Positions 51,962 to 64,000 of a DNA stretch of 64,000 nt are shown here, piece after piece. The stretch's first letter is position 1. Each line of letters starts with the position of its first letter. A program made the translations under genes and the position numbers. The notes under the pieces were generated by a model, which ran no database searches, had not been told where the DNA came from, and saw only the letters and a list, made by a program, of their open reading frames with translations. This stretch comes from Variovorax paradoxus (GTDB lineage: Bacteria > Pseudomonadota > Gammaproteobacteria > Burkholderiales > Burkholderiaceae_C), in the NCBI RefSeq assembly GCF_030815855.1, contig NZ_JAUSXG010000001.1, forward strand, positions 4,836,001 to 4,900,000. The letters run 5' to 3'.

Positions 51962-53437
51962 TCAGGTGCGTTCGGCCGGCGGTGGCGCGGGCACCCATTC
52001 GTCACCGAACAGTTCGGGCTCGACGTAGGCCTCGAGGTTCGCGAAATGGTGCTCGAAATCTTCGCGGTAGAACAGGCTGGCCATGCCGCTCGCAAGCCGC
52101 CTGGCGCCTTCGCTGATCGCGGGAATGTCGCCCGACACGGTCCCGTGCGACAGGGCCGCCGGGTAGCAGAAGCAATGGATGCGGTCGAGCCCCGGGCACT
52201 CGCCCGCCGTGCGCGGCTGGAATTCGAACACCGGCCCGAGGTCGGGCGAATCGGCCAGCTCCTGGTCTTCGTCGCCGGGCGCGGGCACGAAGCGGTCCTT
52301 CCACGTGCGCACATGCGATGCGATGGCGTCGAACTCGGGACGGTTGCGCCAGTCGACCTTGAAGCCCGTGGACACGATGAGAAAGTCGAACACGAAATCG
52401 CCCCTGGGCGTGGACACCCGCATCGACGTGCCCTGCGGCTCGACCGAAAGAACCGGGCAGCCGAAATTGAAGAACGCATTCGGAAAGCGCGACACGCGCA
52501 GCGTGCTGCCATGCGGCGGCGGCACGTTCGCCACGTTGATGTAGTGACGGATGCGCCACTTGAGCGCATCGGGCAGATCGTAATGGCCCTGCGTCAGGCC
52601 CGGCACCCCGGCGCCCTTGCCCTTGTTGACGCGCGGCAGGTCGGGCCGGCGGATCAGCAGCTCGACGCTGTGCGCGCCGGCCTCCAGCGCGGTGGCCGCG
52701 CTGTCCATGGCCGACGAGCCCGCGCCGATCACGCCGACGCGCAGGCCGGCCAGTTTGCCGTAGTCCATCTCGTCCGACGAGTGCGCCCATTGCGCGCGCG
52801 GCAGTGCGTTGACGAAAGCGGGAACGGCAGGGCCGCCAAGGCCGTCGCGGCCCGTGGCAAGAACGACGCGCCGTGCCAGCACGCGCTGCGCTCCGGCCGG
52901 CGTGCGCAGGTCGAGGCGTACCGCGCGCCCATCGGCCAGCGGATGAATGCCGGTGATGGCCATGTCGTTGCGCACGTCCACGTCCATCACGCGCCGGTAC
53001 CAGCGCAGGTAGCCCATCCACTGGAGGCGCGGGATCTTGTCCATCGCGGCCCAGGCCTCGGCGCCGAACTGGGCCTCGAACCAGGCACGAAAGGTCAGCG
53101 AGGGCAGCCCCAGCGCGGGCCCGGTGAGCTCCTTGGGCGAGCGCAGCGTTTCCATGCGCGCCGTGGTCGCCCACGGCCCCTCGAACCCCGCCGGCGCGCG
53201 GTCGAACACCACCGCGCGGATGCCTTGCTGCGCCAGGGCCGCGGCAGCCGCGAGCCCCGCCTGCCCGCCGCCGATGATGGCCACGTCGAGCACCGGCTCG
53301 CCGCCATGTTCGCGAACGGGCATCCAGGAGCGCGCGGGCCAGCCGAGGCATTCCAGATCCCTGGCGAGCCGCTGCTCGAGCGCGGCAAGGCCGTCTGATG
53401 GTGTGGAGGGAGCGAGGGGAGCGGAGTCGGATGTCAT
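51962..53437 (-). CDS. FAD/NAD(P)-dependent monooxygenase-like flavoprotein
   Basis: A 491-residue flavoprotein with two dinucleotide loops: DVAIIGGGQAGLAAAAALAQ for FAD (about residue 50) and LRVGVIGAGSSAMDSAATAL for NAD(P) (about residue 220). The distance and the acidic segment LIVSTGFKVDWRNRPEFDAI fit Baeyer-Villiger or N-hydroxylating monooxygenase relatives. The substrate is unknown. It forms a two-gene unit with the AhpD fusion. A 53-codon N-terminal extension from 53599 overlaps the alpha-glucosidase region and is rejected. Confidence 0.85.
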   Translation of the reverse strand: MTSDSAPLAPSTPSDGLAALEQRLARDLECLGWPARSWMPVREHGGEPVLDVAIIGGGQAGLAAAAALAQQGIRAVVFDRAPAGFEGPWATTARMETLRSPKELTGPALGLPSLTFRAWFEAQFGAEAWAAMDKIPRLQWMGYLRWYRRVMDVDVRNDMAITGIHPLADGRAVRLDLRTPAGAQRVLARRVVLATGRDGLGGPAVPAFVNALPRAQWAHSSDEMDYGKLAGLRVGVIGAGSSAMDSAATALEAGAHSVELLIRRPDLPRVNKGKGAGVPGLTQGHYDLPDALKWRIRHYINVANVPPPHGSTLRVSRFPNAFFNFGCPVLSVEPQGTSMRVSTPRGDFVFDFLIVSTGFKVDWRNRPEFDAIASHVRTWKDRFVPAPGDEDQELADSPDLGPVFEFQPRTAGECPGLDRIHCFCYPAALSHGTVSGDIPAISEGARRLASGMASLFYREDFEHHFANLEAYVEPELFGDEWVPAPPPAERT

Positions 53438-53576
53438 CTTGCGGTACGGAACGGGAACGGGTTCACATGGAACCCCTGCCCAGTGTAGAAAGCTTTTCAG
53501 ATGTGACCGACAAGCCCATGCATGGACCGGGCCCGGATCTCGCATGCCACAATGATTTTCAGACCACAGGGGCAGC

Positions 53577-55253
53577 ATGCGCAGCAACAACGGCAGCAAC
53601 AGCGAATGGTGGCGCGGCGCGGTGATCTACCAGATCTACCCGCGCAGCTTCATGGACAGCAACGGCGACGGCATCGGCGACCTGCCCGGCATCACGTCGC
53701 GGCTCGCGCACGTGGCGGAGCTGGGGGTCGATGCGATCTGGGTGTCGCCCTTCTTCCGCTCGCCGATGAAAGATTTCGGCTACGACGTGGCCGACTACCG
53801 CGCGGTCGATCCGATCTTCGGCACGCTGGCCGATTTCGACGAGATGCTGGCGCGCGCCCATGGGTTGGGCCTGAAGATCATCATCGACCAGGTGCTGTCG
53901 CACACCTCCGACCAGCACGCCTGGTTCACCGAAAGCCGCTCGAGCCGCGACAACCCCAAGGCCGACTGGTACGTGTGGGCCGACCCGCGGCCCGACGGCA
54001 CGCCGCCCACCAACTGGCTCTCGGTGTTCGGCGGTTCGGCCTGGCAATGGGACTCGCGCCGCCGGCAGTACTACCTGCACAGCTTCCTCAAGGAACAGCC
54101 CGACCTGAACTTCCATTGCGCCGAGGTGCAGGACGCGCTGCTGGGCGAAGTGCGCTTCTGGTGCGAGCGCGGCGTGGACGGCTTCCGCTTCGACGCCTGC
54201 AACCACCAGTTCCACGACGCGCTGCTGCGCGACAACCCGCCGGCCAGCGTGGCGTCGCTGGACGAGGTGAGCACGGTGCGGGCCGACAACCCCTATGCAA
54301 TGCAGCAGCATCTCTACGACAAGAGCCAGATGGAGAACCTGCGCTTCCTCGAGAACCTGCGCGGGCTGCTCGACGACTATGGCGCGGTCGCGCTCGGCGA
54401 AGTCGGCGACGAGAACGCGCCGCCCGTCATGGCGCAGTACACCGAGCTGGGCAAGCGCCTGCACCTGGCCTACAGCTTCAGCCTGCTGACGGCCGAGCAC
54501 AGCGCCGGCCACCTGCGGCACCAGGTCGAAACGCTCGACCGAGCGCTCGCGCCCACGGGCGGCTGGGGCTGCTGGGCCGTGTCCAACCATGATGTGCCGC
54601 GCGTGGCCACGCGCTGGAGCAACGGCGCCCCGGAAGACACCCGGCGCGACCGGCTCTGGCTCACGCTGCTGCTCACGCTGCGCGGCAGCGCCAGCATCTA
54701 CCAGGGCGAGGAACTCGGCCTGCCCGAGGCCGAGGTGCCGTTCGAACTGCTGCAAGACCCGTACGGCCGCGCGTTCTGGCCCGAGTTCAAGGGCCGCGAC
54801 GGCTGCCGCACGCCCATGCCCTGGAAAGCCGACGAGCTCCACGCCGGTTTCACCACCGGCGGGCCGTGGCTGCCGGTCTACGGCCGCCACTTGCCGCTGG
54901 CCGTCGACCGGCAGGCCAGCGACCGCGATTCGATGCTCGCATTCACCCGCTCGCTGCTGCGCTGGCGCCGCACCCAGCCGCTGCTGCGCACGGGCGCCAT
55001 CGCCTTCTTCGACGCCCCGGAGCCGGTGCTGTGGTTCGAACGGCGCGACGGGAACCGCTCGATGCAGGCGCTCTTCAACCTGGGCGGCGAGCGTGTGTCG
55101 GTGGCACTGCGCGAGGCGCTCGAACCGCTGACGGGTCACCCGCATTCGCCGCCCGCCGAGGCCCGCGCGCAGGTCGACCGCGACAAGCGCATGCTGACGC
55201 TCGCGCCCTACGGCGTCTTTTTCGGTCGACCTGCCAGCGAGGAACAGATTTGA
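53577..55253 (+). CDS. Alpha-glucosidase / alpha-amylase-family (GH13)
   Basis: A 558-residue GH13 enzyme hydrolysing alpha-1,4 or alpha-1,6 glucosidic bonds in maltose-type sugars. The start [20 protein letters not shown] is typical of oligo-glucosidases. The catalytic set is [14 protein letters not shown] (nucleophile Asp), [14 protein letters not shown] (acid Glu) and [17 protein letters not shown] (third Asp). It is the first gene of the glycogen cluster and overlaps the following gene's alternative start. A weak LacI-like site, GAAAGCTTTTC, at 53488-53498 lies upstream in the region divergent from the flavoprotein gene, which I note only as a possibility. Confidence 0.92.
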   Translation: MRSNNGSNSEWWRGAVIYQIYPRSFMDSNGDGIGDLPGITSRLAHVAELGVDAIWVSPFFRSPMKDFGYDVADYRAVDPIFGTLADFDEMLARAHGLGLKIIIDQVLSHTSDQHAWFTESRSSRDNPKADWYVWADPRPDGTPPTNWLSVFGGSAWQWDSRRRQYYLHSFLKEQPDLNFHCAEVQDALLGEVRFWCERGVDGFRFDACNHQFHDALLRDNPPASVASLDEVSTVRADNPYAMQQHLYDKSQMENLRFLENLRGLLDDYGAVALGEVGDENAPPVMAQYTELGKRLHLAYSFSLLTAEHSAGHLRHQVETLDRALAPTGGWGCWAVSNHDVPRVATRWSNGAPEDTRRDRLWLTLLLTLRGSASIYQGEELGLPEAEVPFELLQDPYGRAFWPEFKGRDGCRTPMPWKADELHAGFTTGGPWLPVYGRHLPLAVDRQASDRDSMLAFTRSLLRWRRTQPLLRTGAIAFFDAPEPVLWFERRDGNRSMQALFNLGGERVSVALREALEPLTGHPHSPPAEARAQVDRDKRMLTLAPYGVFFGRPASEEQI

Positions 55254-55258
55254 AGCAC

Positions 55259-57430
55259 ATGCCCGCGATGCCGCTGTCCGAACGCGAAGTCCATGCGCTG
55301 ATGCGCGCCGAACACGGCGATCCATTCGCCGTGCTCGGGCCCCACGAGACGCGCGACGGCTTGCAGGTGCGCGCGCTGTTGCCCGGTGCCCAGAGCGTGG
55401 CCGTGATGCACACGCGCACGGGCTGGCCGCTGGCGATGCTCGCCCGCCAGGAAGGCTCCGATATCTTCGCGGGCCTGGTGCCGGCGGCGGAGGCGCTCTT
55501 GGGCTATTCGTTCCAGGTCGACTGGGGCACGCACACCTCGCGGCTCGAAGACCCGTACCGCTTTCCGTTCGTGCTCGGCGAAACCGACCTGTGGCTGCTG
55601 GCCGAGGGCACGCACCTGCGGCCCTGGGAGCGGCTGGGTGCGCACCTGCGCGAGGTCGACGGCGTGAAAGGCGTGGCCTTTGCAGTCTGGGCGCCCAACG
55701 CGCGGCGCGTGTCGGTGGTCGGCGACTTCAACAACTGGGACGGCCGGCGCCACATGATGCGGCGGCGCCGCGAATGCGGCGTGTGGGAAATCTTCGCGCC
55801 GCAGGTGGCCACGGGCGACAGCTACGAGTTCGAGATTCTCTCGGCGCATGGGGAAGTGCTGCGCAAGGCCGACCCCTTCGCCTTTTCTTCGCGACTGCGG
55901 CCCGACACGGCCTGCGTGGTGGCGCCGCTGCCCGCGCCGGTGGCCATGCCGCCCGAACGGGCCGCCGCCAATGGCCGCCACGCGCCGATGAGCATCTACG
56001 AGGTGCACCTGGGCTCATGGCGCCGCAAGAACGGGCACGAATGGCTGGACTACCGCGAACTGGCGGACACGCTGGTGCCCTATGCACGCGACATGGGCTT
56101 CACGCACATCGAGTTGCTGCCGGTCAGCGAACACCCGTTCGACGGCTCGTGGGGCTACCAGCCCATCGGCCTGTATGCGCCCACCTCGCGCTTCGGCACG
56201 CCCGGCGACTTCCGCCATTTCGTCGAAACCGCGCACGCCGCCGGGCTGGGCGTGATCCTCGATTGGGTGCCCGCGCACTTCCCCACCGACGCGCACGGCC
56301 TCGGCCGCTTCGACGGCACGGCGCTCTACGAATACGCCGACCCGCGCGAGGGCTTCCACAACGACTGGAAGACGCTGATCTTCAACTACGGTCGCACGGA
56401 GGTGCGCAACTACCTGGTCGGCAACGCGCTGTACTGGCTCGAGCGCTACGGCGTGGACGGCCTGCGTGTCGATGCGGTGGCCTCCATGCTCTACCGCGAC
56501 TACAGCCGCAAGCCCGGCGAGTGGGTGCCCAACGTCCACGGCGGGCGCGAGAACCTCGAGGCCATCGACTTCCTGCGGCGCATGAACCATGTGGTGGGCG
56601 TGGAGCGCCCGGGCGCCGTCACGCTGGCCGAGGAGTCGACGAGTTTCCCCGGCGTGACGCGGCCGCCCGAAGACGGCGGGCTGGGCTTCCACTACAAATG
56701 GAACATGGGCTGGATGAACGACACGCTCGCCTATGCGGGCACCGACCCGGTCCATCGCAAGCACCATCACCAGCAGATCACCTTCGGGTTGATGTACGCA
56801 CACAGCGAGAACTTCGTGCTGCCGCTCTCGCACGACGAGGTGGTGCACGGCAAGGGCTCGATGTTCGGCCGCATGCCCGGCGACGAGTGGCAGAAGTTCG
56901 CGGGGCTGCGCAACCTCTACGGCTATCTGTGGGCCTACCCGGGCAAGAAGCTGCTGTTCATGGGCAGCGAGTTCGCCCAGGTGGCCGAGTGGAACGCCGA
57001 CCGCAGCCTGGACTGGCACCTGCTGGAATATGCGAGCCACCAAGGGATTCGGCGGCTGGTGCGCGACCTGAACAATGTGTACCGGCACTTCCCCGCCTTG
57101 TACGAGCTGGACACCGAGAGAGCCGGATTCGAGTGGATCGTGCACGACGATGCGGACCAGTCGGTGTTCGCCTTTGCGCGCAGGGCGCGAGACGGTTCGT
57201 TCGTGGTGGCCGTGTGCAACTTCACGCCACTGGCGCGCCATGGCTATCGCCTTGGCGTGCCTGCGGCGGGTGCGTATCGCGAGGCCATCAATACCGATGG
57301 CGCGGTGTATGGGGGCAGCGGTGTGGGCAATGGCGTGGTTCAGAGCGCGCCTGTGCCCTGGCATGGCAAGGCCGATTCGATCGTCATCAGCGTGCCGCCG
57401 CTGGGTACCGTGATGTGGGTGCTGGCTTGA
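55259..57430 (+). CDS. glgB: 1,4-alpha-glucan branching enzyme
   Basis: A 723-residue branching enzyme that adds alpha-1,6 links to glycogen. The N-terminal CBM48-type region ([20 protein letters not shown]) precedes the GH13 barrel. Catalytic residues lie in [20 protein letters not shown] (Asp), [16 protein letters not shown] (Glu) and [17 protein letters not shown] (Asp). [20 protein letters not shown] is typical. I chose the ATG at 55259; a TTG at 55250 with GAGGAA at a better distance, overlapping the alpha-glucosidase stop, may be the real start. The stop precedes the large palindrome. Confidence 0.96.
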   Translation: MPAMPLSEREVHALMRAEHGDPFAVLGPHETRDGLQVRALLPGAQSVAVMHTRTGWPLAMLARQEGSDIFAGLVPAAEALLGYSFQVDWGTHTSRLEDPYRFPFVLGETDLWLLAEGTHLRPWERLGAHLREVDGVKGVAFAVWAPNARRVSVVGDFNNWDGRRHMMRRRRECGVWEIFAPQVATGDSYEFEILSAHGEVLRKADPFAFSSRLRPDTACVVAPLPAPVAMPPERAAANGRHAPMSIYEVHLGSWRRKNGHEWLDYRELADTLVPYARDMGFTHIELLPVSEHPFDGSWGYQPIGLYAPTSRFGTPGDFRHFVETAHAAGLGVILDWVPAHFPTDAHGLGRFDGTALYEYADPREGFHNDWKTLIFNYGRTEVRNYLVGNALYWLERYGVDGLRVDAVASMLYRDYSRKPGEWVPNVHGGRENLEAIDFLRRMNHVVGVERPGAVTLAEESTSFPGVTRPPEDGGLGFHYKWNMGWMNDTLAYAGTDPVHRKHHHQQITFGLMYAHSENFVLPLSHDEVVHGKGSMFGRMPGDEWQKFAGLRNLYGYLWAYPGKKLLFMGSEFAQVAEWNADRSLDWHLLEYASHQGIRRLVRDLNNVYRHFPALYELDTERAGFEWIVHDDADQSVFAFARRARDGSFVVAVCNFTPLARHGYRLGVPAAGAYREAINTDGAVYGGSGVGNGVVQSAPVPWHGKADSIVISVPPLGTVMWVLA

Positions 57431-57453
57431 TTTCCTTGGCTTTGTTTGTTTGC

Positions 57454-58032
57454 CGGGGCCGGGTCTCGCCCCGGCGGGCGACTCACTTTCTTTGCTTCGC
57501 CAAAGAAAGTAAGCAAAGAAAGGCGACCCCTACTGTCTGCGTCCCTCCGCTGCGCTACGGGCAACCTGCGGTGCTCGACTCCGGCGGGGGTCCGCAGAAC
57601 TCGCTTCGCTCAAACAGCTGCGGCCCTGATCCCGCCTCCATCTGCGCTCCTCGGCGCATACAGAAGGGGTGGGAGCCGACAGGCCATCGCTTCGCTCGGC
57701 CCAGACACGATACCAGCAGCCAATACCGACAGCCCGATACCAACCACCGCGGGCGCGCAGCGCCTGCGGTGGCTTGGTGGCCGAGCGAAGCAAAGGCCCG
57801 TTCGGTTTCCAAGCCCCTCTGTATGCGCCGAGGAGCGCAGGGTTTCGCGGATCAGGGCTCGCAGCTGTTTGAGCGAAGCGAGTTCTGCGAGACCCCGCGA
57901 AACCCGAGCACCGCAGGTTGCCCCGTAGCGCAGCGCAGGGGTCGCATACAGTGGGGTCGCCTTTTCTTTGCTTACTTTCTTTTGGCGAAGCAAAAGAAAG
58001 TGAGTCCGCCGCCGGGCGGAATCCCGGCCCCG
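57454..58032. repeat. 579-bp imperfect palindrome splitting glgB from glgX
   Basis: The outermost arms are CGGGGCCGGG (57454-57463) and CCCGGCCCCG (58023-58032). Inward, left-arm segments such as CTCACTTTCTTTGCTTCGCC and GCGACCCC, then CTGCGCTACGGGCAACCTGC, GCTTCGCTCAAACAGCTGCG and GCGCTCCTCGGCGCATACAG, recur complemented in the right arm in the mirrored order. The innermost perfect match is GCTTCGCTCGGCC (57689-57701) to GGCCGAGCGAAGC (57779-57791), enclosing a hairpin CCACCGC-N15-GCGGTGG (57744-57772). The frames that cross it carry Ser/Arg/Pro-rich, mirrored translations on both strands and are artefacts. It is 631 bases from the glgB stop to the glgX start, with no gene inside. Confidence 0.85.
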
Positions 58033-58061
58033 AAAAACAACCCATCAAAGAAGCCAGCAAC

Positions 58062-60143
<2,082 letters not shown>

Positions 60144-60233
60144 GAGCCATCTGCTCGGCAGGGTGCTCGCTGACTGCAGAAACGCTGATGACGACGACGA
60201 GACGACGAACCCGACAACGAACGGAGACTCAGG

Positions 60234-61541
<1,308 letters not shown>

Positions 61542-61554
61542 CCCGTTCGTTGCG

Positions 61555-63036
61555 ATGCGCATTCTCCAGGTCAGCGCCGAACTCTTTCCCCTGCTCAAGA
61601 CCGGTGGTCTCGCCGACGTGGCGGGCGCGCTGCCGATCGCCCTCATGGCGGCCGAACAGGACGCGCGGGTGCTGCTGCCGGGCTTCCCGGCCATTCTGGC
61701 TGGCGTGCGCGACCTGGTTCAGGTGGCGGAGTTCGCAGCGCCGTGGGGCGAGCGCTTCAGTTTGCGCGCAGGCCGCATCGTGATCGACGGCAACGCGCCA
61801 ATCCCCGCTTACGTGATCGACGCGCCGGCGCTGTACGACCGGCCCGGCAATCCTTACGAAGACACGACGCGCCAGCCCTATGGCGACAACCACCGGCGCT
61901 TCGCGCTGCTGGGCTGGGCTGCGGCGCAGCTGGCGGAGGGGCTCGATCCAAGCTGGCAGCCGGAGGTTGTGCATGCCCACGACTGGCATGCGGGGCTCGC
62001 GCCGGCGTACCTGCATTTCGCGCGGCGGGCCGGTGAGCCCCGCGTGGGCAGCGTGTTCACGGTGCACAACCTGGCCTACCAGGGCATCTCCGCGCCATGG
62101 AATTTTGCTGACCTCGGTTTGCCGGGGCCGGCGTTCCACATGAACGGCCTCGAATACCACGGGCAGGTGTCGTTCATGAAAGGCGGCCTCTATTTCGCGG
62201 ACCGGCTGACCACCGTGAGCCCGACCTACGCGCGTGAAATCCAGACGCCCGAGCAGGGCTTCGGGCTCGACGGCCTGCTGCGCCTGCGCGGCGACGTGCT
62301 CACGGGCATCCTCAATGCGGTCGACGACAAGGTCTGGAACCCGGCCATCGACGCCGCGCTGGTGCAGGGCTATCACACGCCCGAAGGCCGCCACATGGCG
62401 GGCAAGGCGCGCTGCAAGGCGGTGCTGCAGCACCAGCTGGGCCTGGCCGAGCGCCCCGACGCGCCGCTGTTCATTCTCGTGAGCCGGCTCACCGAACAGA
62501 AGGGCCTGCATCTCGTGCTCGGCGGGCTCGATGCCCTGCTGGCCGAGGGCGGCCAGCTTGCGCTGCTGGGCAGCGGCGAAGCGTGGCTCGAGGAAGCCTT
62601 TCGCCAGCGCGCCGCGGCGGCGCCGCAGTCGGTCAGCGTCACCATCGGCTACAACGAAGAATTGGCGCATCAGCTCTTCGGCGGCGGCGACGTGACCCTG
62701 GTGCCGTCGCTGTTCGAGCCCTGCGGCCTCACGCAGATGTACGGCCTGAAATACGGCAGCCTGCCGCTGGTGCGGCGCGTCGGCGGGCTGGCCGATACGG
62801 TGGTCGACAGCACGCTCGAAGACCTGGCCAGCGGCGACGCGACCGGCTTCGTGTTCGACCGCTTCGATCCCGCCGATTACAACCGCGCGCTGCGGCGGGC
62901 CTTCGCTCTCTACCAGCGCGCGCCCGACTGGCGCCGCGTGCGCGGCAACGCCATGCGGCGACCCGCCGACTGGGGCACGGCCGCCGCGCAGTACATCGAC
63001 GTTTACCGGCAGGCACTCGAGCCTGCGGGCACCTGA
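61555..63036 (+). CDS. glgA: Glycogen synthase (ADP-glucose type, GT5)
   Basis: A 493-residue GT5 glycogen synthase that transfers glucose from ADP-glucose onto an alpha-1,4 chain. MRILQVSAELFPLLKTGGLA contains the KTGGL ADP-glucose site, VVHAHDWHAGLAPAYLHFAR is the conserved middle, SVFTVHNLAYQGISAP follows, and the C-terminal domain has TLVPSLFEPCGLTQMYGLKY, the catalytic and nucleotide site. It is coupled closely to glgC. The glgP gene follows after 45 bases. Confidence 0.97.
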   Translation: MRILQVSAELFPLLKTGGLADVAGALPIALMAAEQDARVLLPGFPAILAGVRDLVQVAEFAAPWGERFSLRAGRIVIDGNAPIPAYVIDAPALYDRPGNPYEDTTRQPYGDNHRRFALLGWAAAQLAEGLDPSWQPEVVHAHDWHAGLAPAYLHFARRAGEPRVGSVFTVHNLAYQGISAPWNFADLGLPGPAFHMNGLEYHGQVSFMKGGLYFADRLTTVSPTYAREIQTPEQGFGLDGLLRLRGDVLTGILNAVDDKVWNPAIDAALVQGYHTPEGRHMAGKARCKAVLQHQLGLAERPDAPLFILVSRLTEQKGLHLVLGGLDALLAEGGQLALLGSGEAWLEEAFRQRAAAAPQSVSVTIGYNEELAHQLFGGGDVTLVPSLFEPCGLTQMYGLKYGSLPLVRRVGGLADTVVDSTLEDLASGDATGFVFDRFDPADYNRALRRAFALYQRAPDWRRVRGNAMRRPADWGTAAAQYIDVYRQALEPAGT

Positions 63037-63081
63037 TTGCGCCACGGCGCACAACCCCACAACCCTTCTTCACCGAAGCCC

Positions 63082-64000
63082 ATGACCATCAAAGACTTCG
63101 CCTATGATCATCCCGACCGCGACGTGGCCGCCTTCAAGCGCGCAGTCGCCAACAAGCTGATCTACGCCGTCGGCAAAGACCCCGTGGCCGCGAGCCAGGA
63201 CGACTGGCTGAACGCCACCGCACTGGCCGTGCGCGACCAGCTGGTCGAGCGCTGGATGGCGACCACGCGCGCCAACTATGCGCAAGACCTGAAGCGCGTG
63301 TACTACCTCTCGATGGAGTTCCTGATCGGGCGCACCTTCACCAACGCGCTGCTGGCGGTCGATCTCTACGACACGGTGCGCGATGCGCTGGCCGACTTCG
63401 GCGTGGACATGGCGGCGCTGGCCGAGCGCGAGCCCGATGCGGCGCTCGGCAACGGCGGCCTCGGCCGGCTCGCGGCCTGTTTTCTCGACTCGATGGCCAC
63501 GCTCGGCGTGCCGGGCATGGGCTACGGCATCCGCTATGAATACGGCATGTTCCGCCAGCGCATCGTCGACGGCCAGCAGGTGGAAACGCCCGACTACTGG
63601 CTCACGCGCGGCAACCCGTGGGAGTTCCAGCGGCCCGAGGTCAACTACCGTGTGCGCTTCGGCGGCCACGTGCAAAGGCGCGAAGGCACCAACGCTCCCT
63701 ACGGCGCGGCCGACTGGGTCGACACGCACGATGTGCTGGCCGTGGCCTACGACACCATCATTCCGGGCTACGGCACGCAGGCCACCAACACGCTGCGGCT
63801 GTGGTCGGCGCGCGCCACCGAGGAAATCGATCTTTCGGCCTTCAACCGCGGCAACTACATGCAGGCGGTGGAGAGCAAGAATCACTCCGAGAACGTGTCG
63901 CGCGTGCTCTACCCCGACGACTCCACGCCCTCGGGCCGCGAGCTGCGGCTGCACCAGGAGTATTTCTTCTGCAGCGCGAGCGTGCAGGACCTGCTGCGGC
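63082..64000 (+). CDS. glgP: Glycogen phosphorylase, N-terminal part (runs off window)
   Basis: The first 306 codons are in the window and the frame is open to its end. The N-terminal sequence contains [20 protein letters not shown] and [20 protein letters not shown] followed by [19 protein letters not shown], all diagnostic of the GT35 phosphorylases that release glucose 1-phosphate from glycogen. It is the sixth gene of the cluster and pairs with glgX for degradation. The catalytic pyridoxal-phosphate lysine lies outside the window. Confidence 0.95.
   Translation, partial: MTIKDFAYDHPDRDVAAFKRAVANKLIYAVGKDPVAASQDDWLNATALAVRDQLVERWMATTRANYAQDLKRVYYLSMEFLIGRTFTNALLAVDLYDTVRDALADFGVDMAALAEREPDAALGNGGLGRLAACFLDSMATLGVPGMGYGIRYEYGMFRQRIVDGQQVETPDYWLTRGNPWEFQRPEVNYRVRFGGHVQRREGTNAPYGAADWVDTHDVLAVAYDTIIPGYGTQATNTLRLWSARATEEIDLSAFNRGNYMQAVESKNHSENVSRVLYPDDSTPSGRELRLHQEYFFCSASVQDLLR

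Noticed and set aside
53488..53498. GAAAGCTTTTC, a possible LacI-type site before the glycogen cluster
   Set aside because: Short and imperfect with no LacI gene in the window; not enough for a call.
57446..57993. Several open frames on both strands inside the palindrome (Ser/Arg/Pro-rich proteins)
   Set aside because: Translations of the two strands mirror one another because the DNA is palindromic. There is no ribosome site or recognisable fold.

Overview
The window is GC-rich chromosomal DNA (most coding rows are near two-thirds G+C) from a betaproteobacterium, most likely the family Comamonadaceae and probably Variovorax or a close relative. This reading rests on gene content and style: Bug-type tripartite tricarboxylate receptors (two copies), many LysR regulators, malate synthase G, the gshA type seen in proteobacteria, a leuS-lptE-holA block, and family-typical intergenic repeats. 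No rRNA, tRNA, CRISPR array, insertion sequence or prophage gene was seen. About 56 genes are supported; the first (dsbA) and the last (glgP) run off the window edges.

Layout. 1-3278: envelope and translation genes (dsbA start, a SPOR-domain protein, argS, a PsiF-repeat protein). 3292-11808: a minus-strand series holding a fused MFS/spermidine-synthase-like membrane protein, a DUF2214 protein, a LysR regulator, an SMP-30 protein, a Bug receptor, a CoA-transferase and an HMG-CoA-lyase-like enzyme, with a divergent IclR regulator and a compact two-palindrome operator between the last two. 11999-17914: glcB, small exported proteins, an L,D-transpeptidase, a small basic protein with an attenuator-like leader, a fasciclin lipoprotein, and a LysR/DUF2917 pair. 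18045-22732: a thiolase/enoyl-CoA hydratase/acyl-CoA dehydrogenase operon, then a PPi-type phosphofructokinase overlapping a cysteine-rich CWC protein. 22751-30655: a zinc metallopeptidase, a DHA2 exporter, an orphan solute-binding protein, a glutamine amidotransferase, two oxidoreductases and their LysR regulator. 30762-32927: a lipoprotein and a two-gene cassette of lower GC, possibly acquired. 33142-44074: a Fur-box-controlled TonB receptor, gshB-benE, a deacetylase, kup, gshA and proA. 44208-48496: holA-lptE-leuS. 48700-53437: a second Bug receptor joined to an opine-dehydrogenase-like gene, and an AhpD-fusion/flavoprotein pair. 53577-64000: a glycogen/alpha-glucan cluster (alpha-glucosidase, glgB, glgX, glgC, glgA, glgP).

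How genes work together. The glycogen cluster contains synthesis (glgC, glgA, glgB) and breakdown (glgP, glgX, alpha-glucosidase) on one strand. HMG-CoA-lyase-like enzyme, CoA-transferase and Bug receptor form a capture-activate-cleave set for an organic acid. The thiolase operon is a short beta-oxidation set. gshA and gshB are both here but in separate units.

The most unusual signals are non-coding: a 579-bp imperfect palindrome splitting glgB from glgX; a 121-bp giant hairpin between a deacetylase gene and kup; a repeat that supplies the last codons and stop of holA; a 48.6-kb intergenic repeat; a tandem 20-bp palindromic operator with two promoters that start at nearly the same base; and a leader with an intrinsic terminator directly before a small basic protein.
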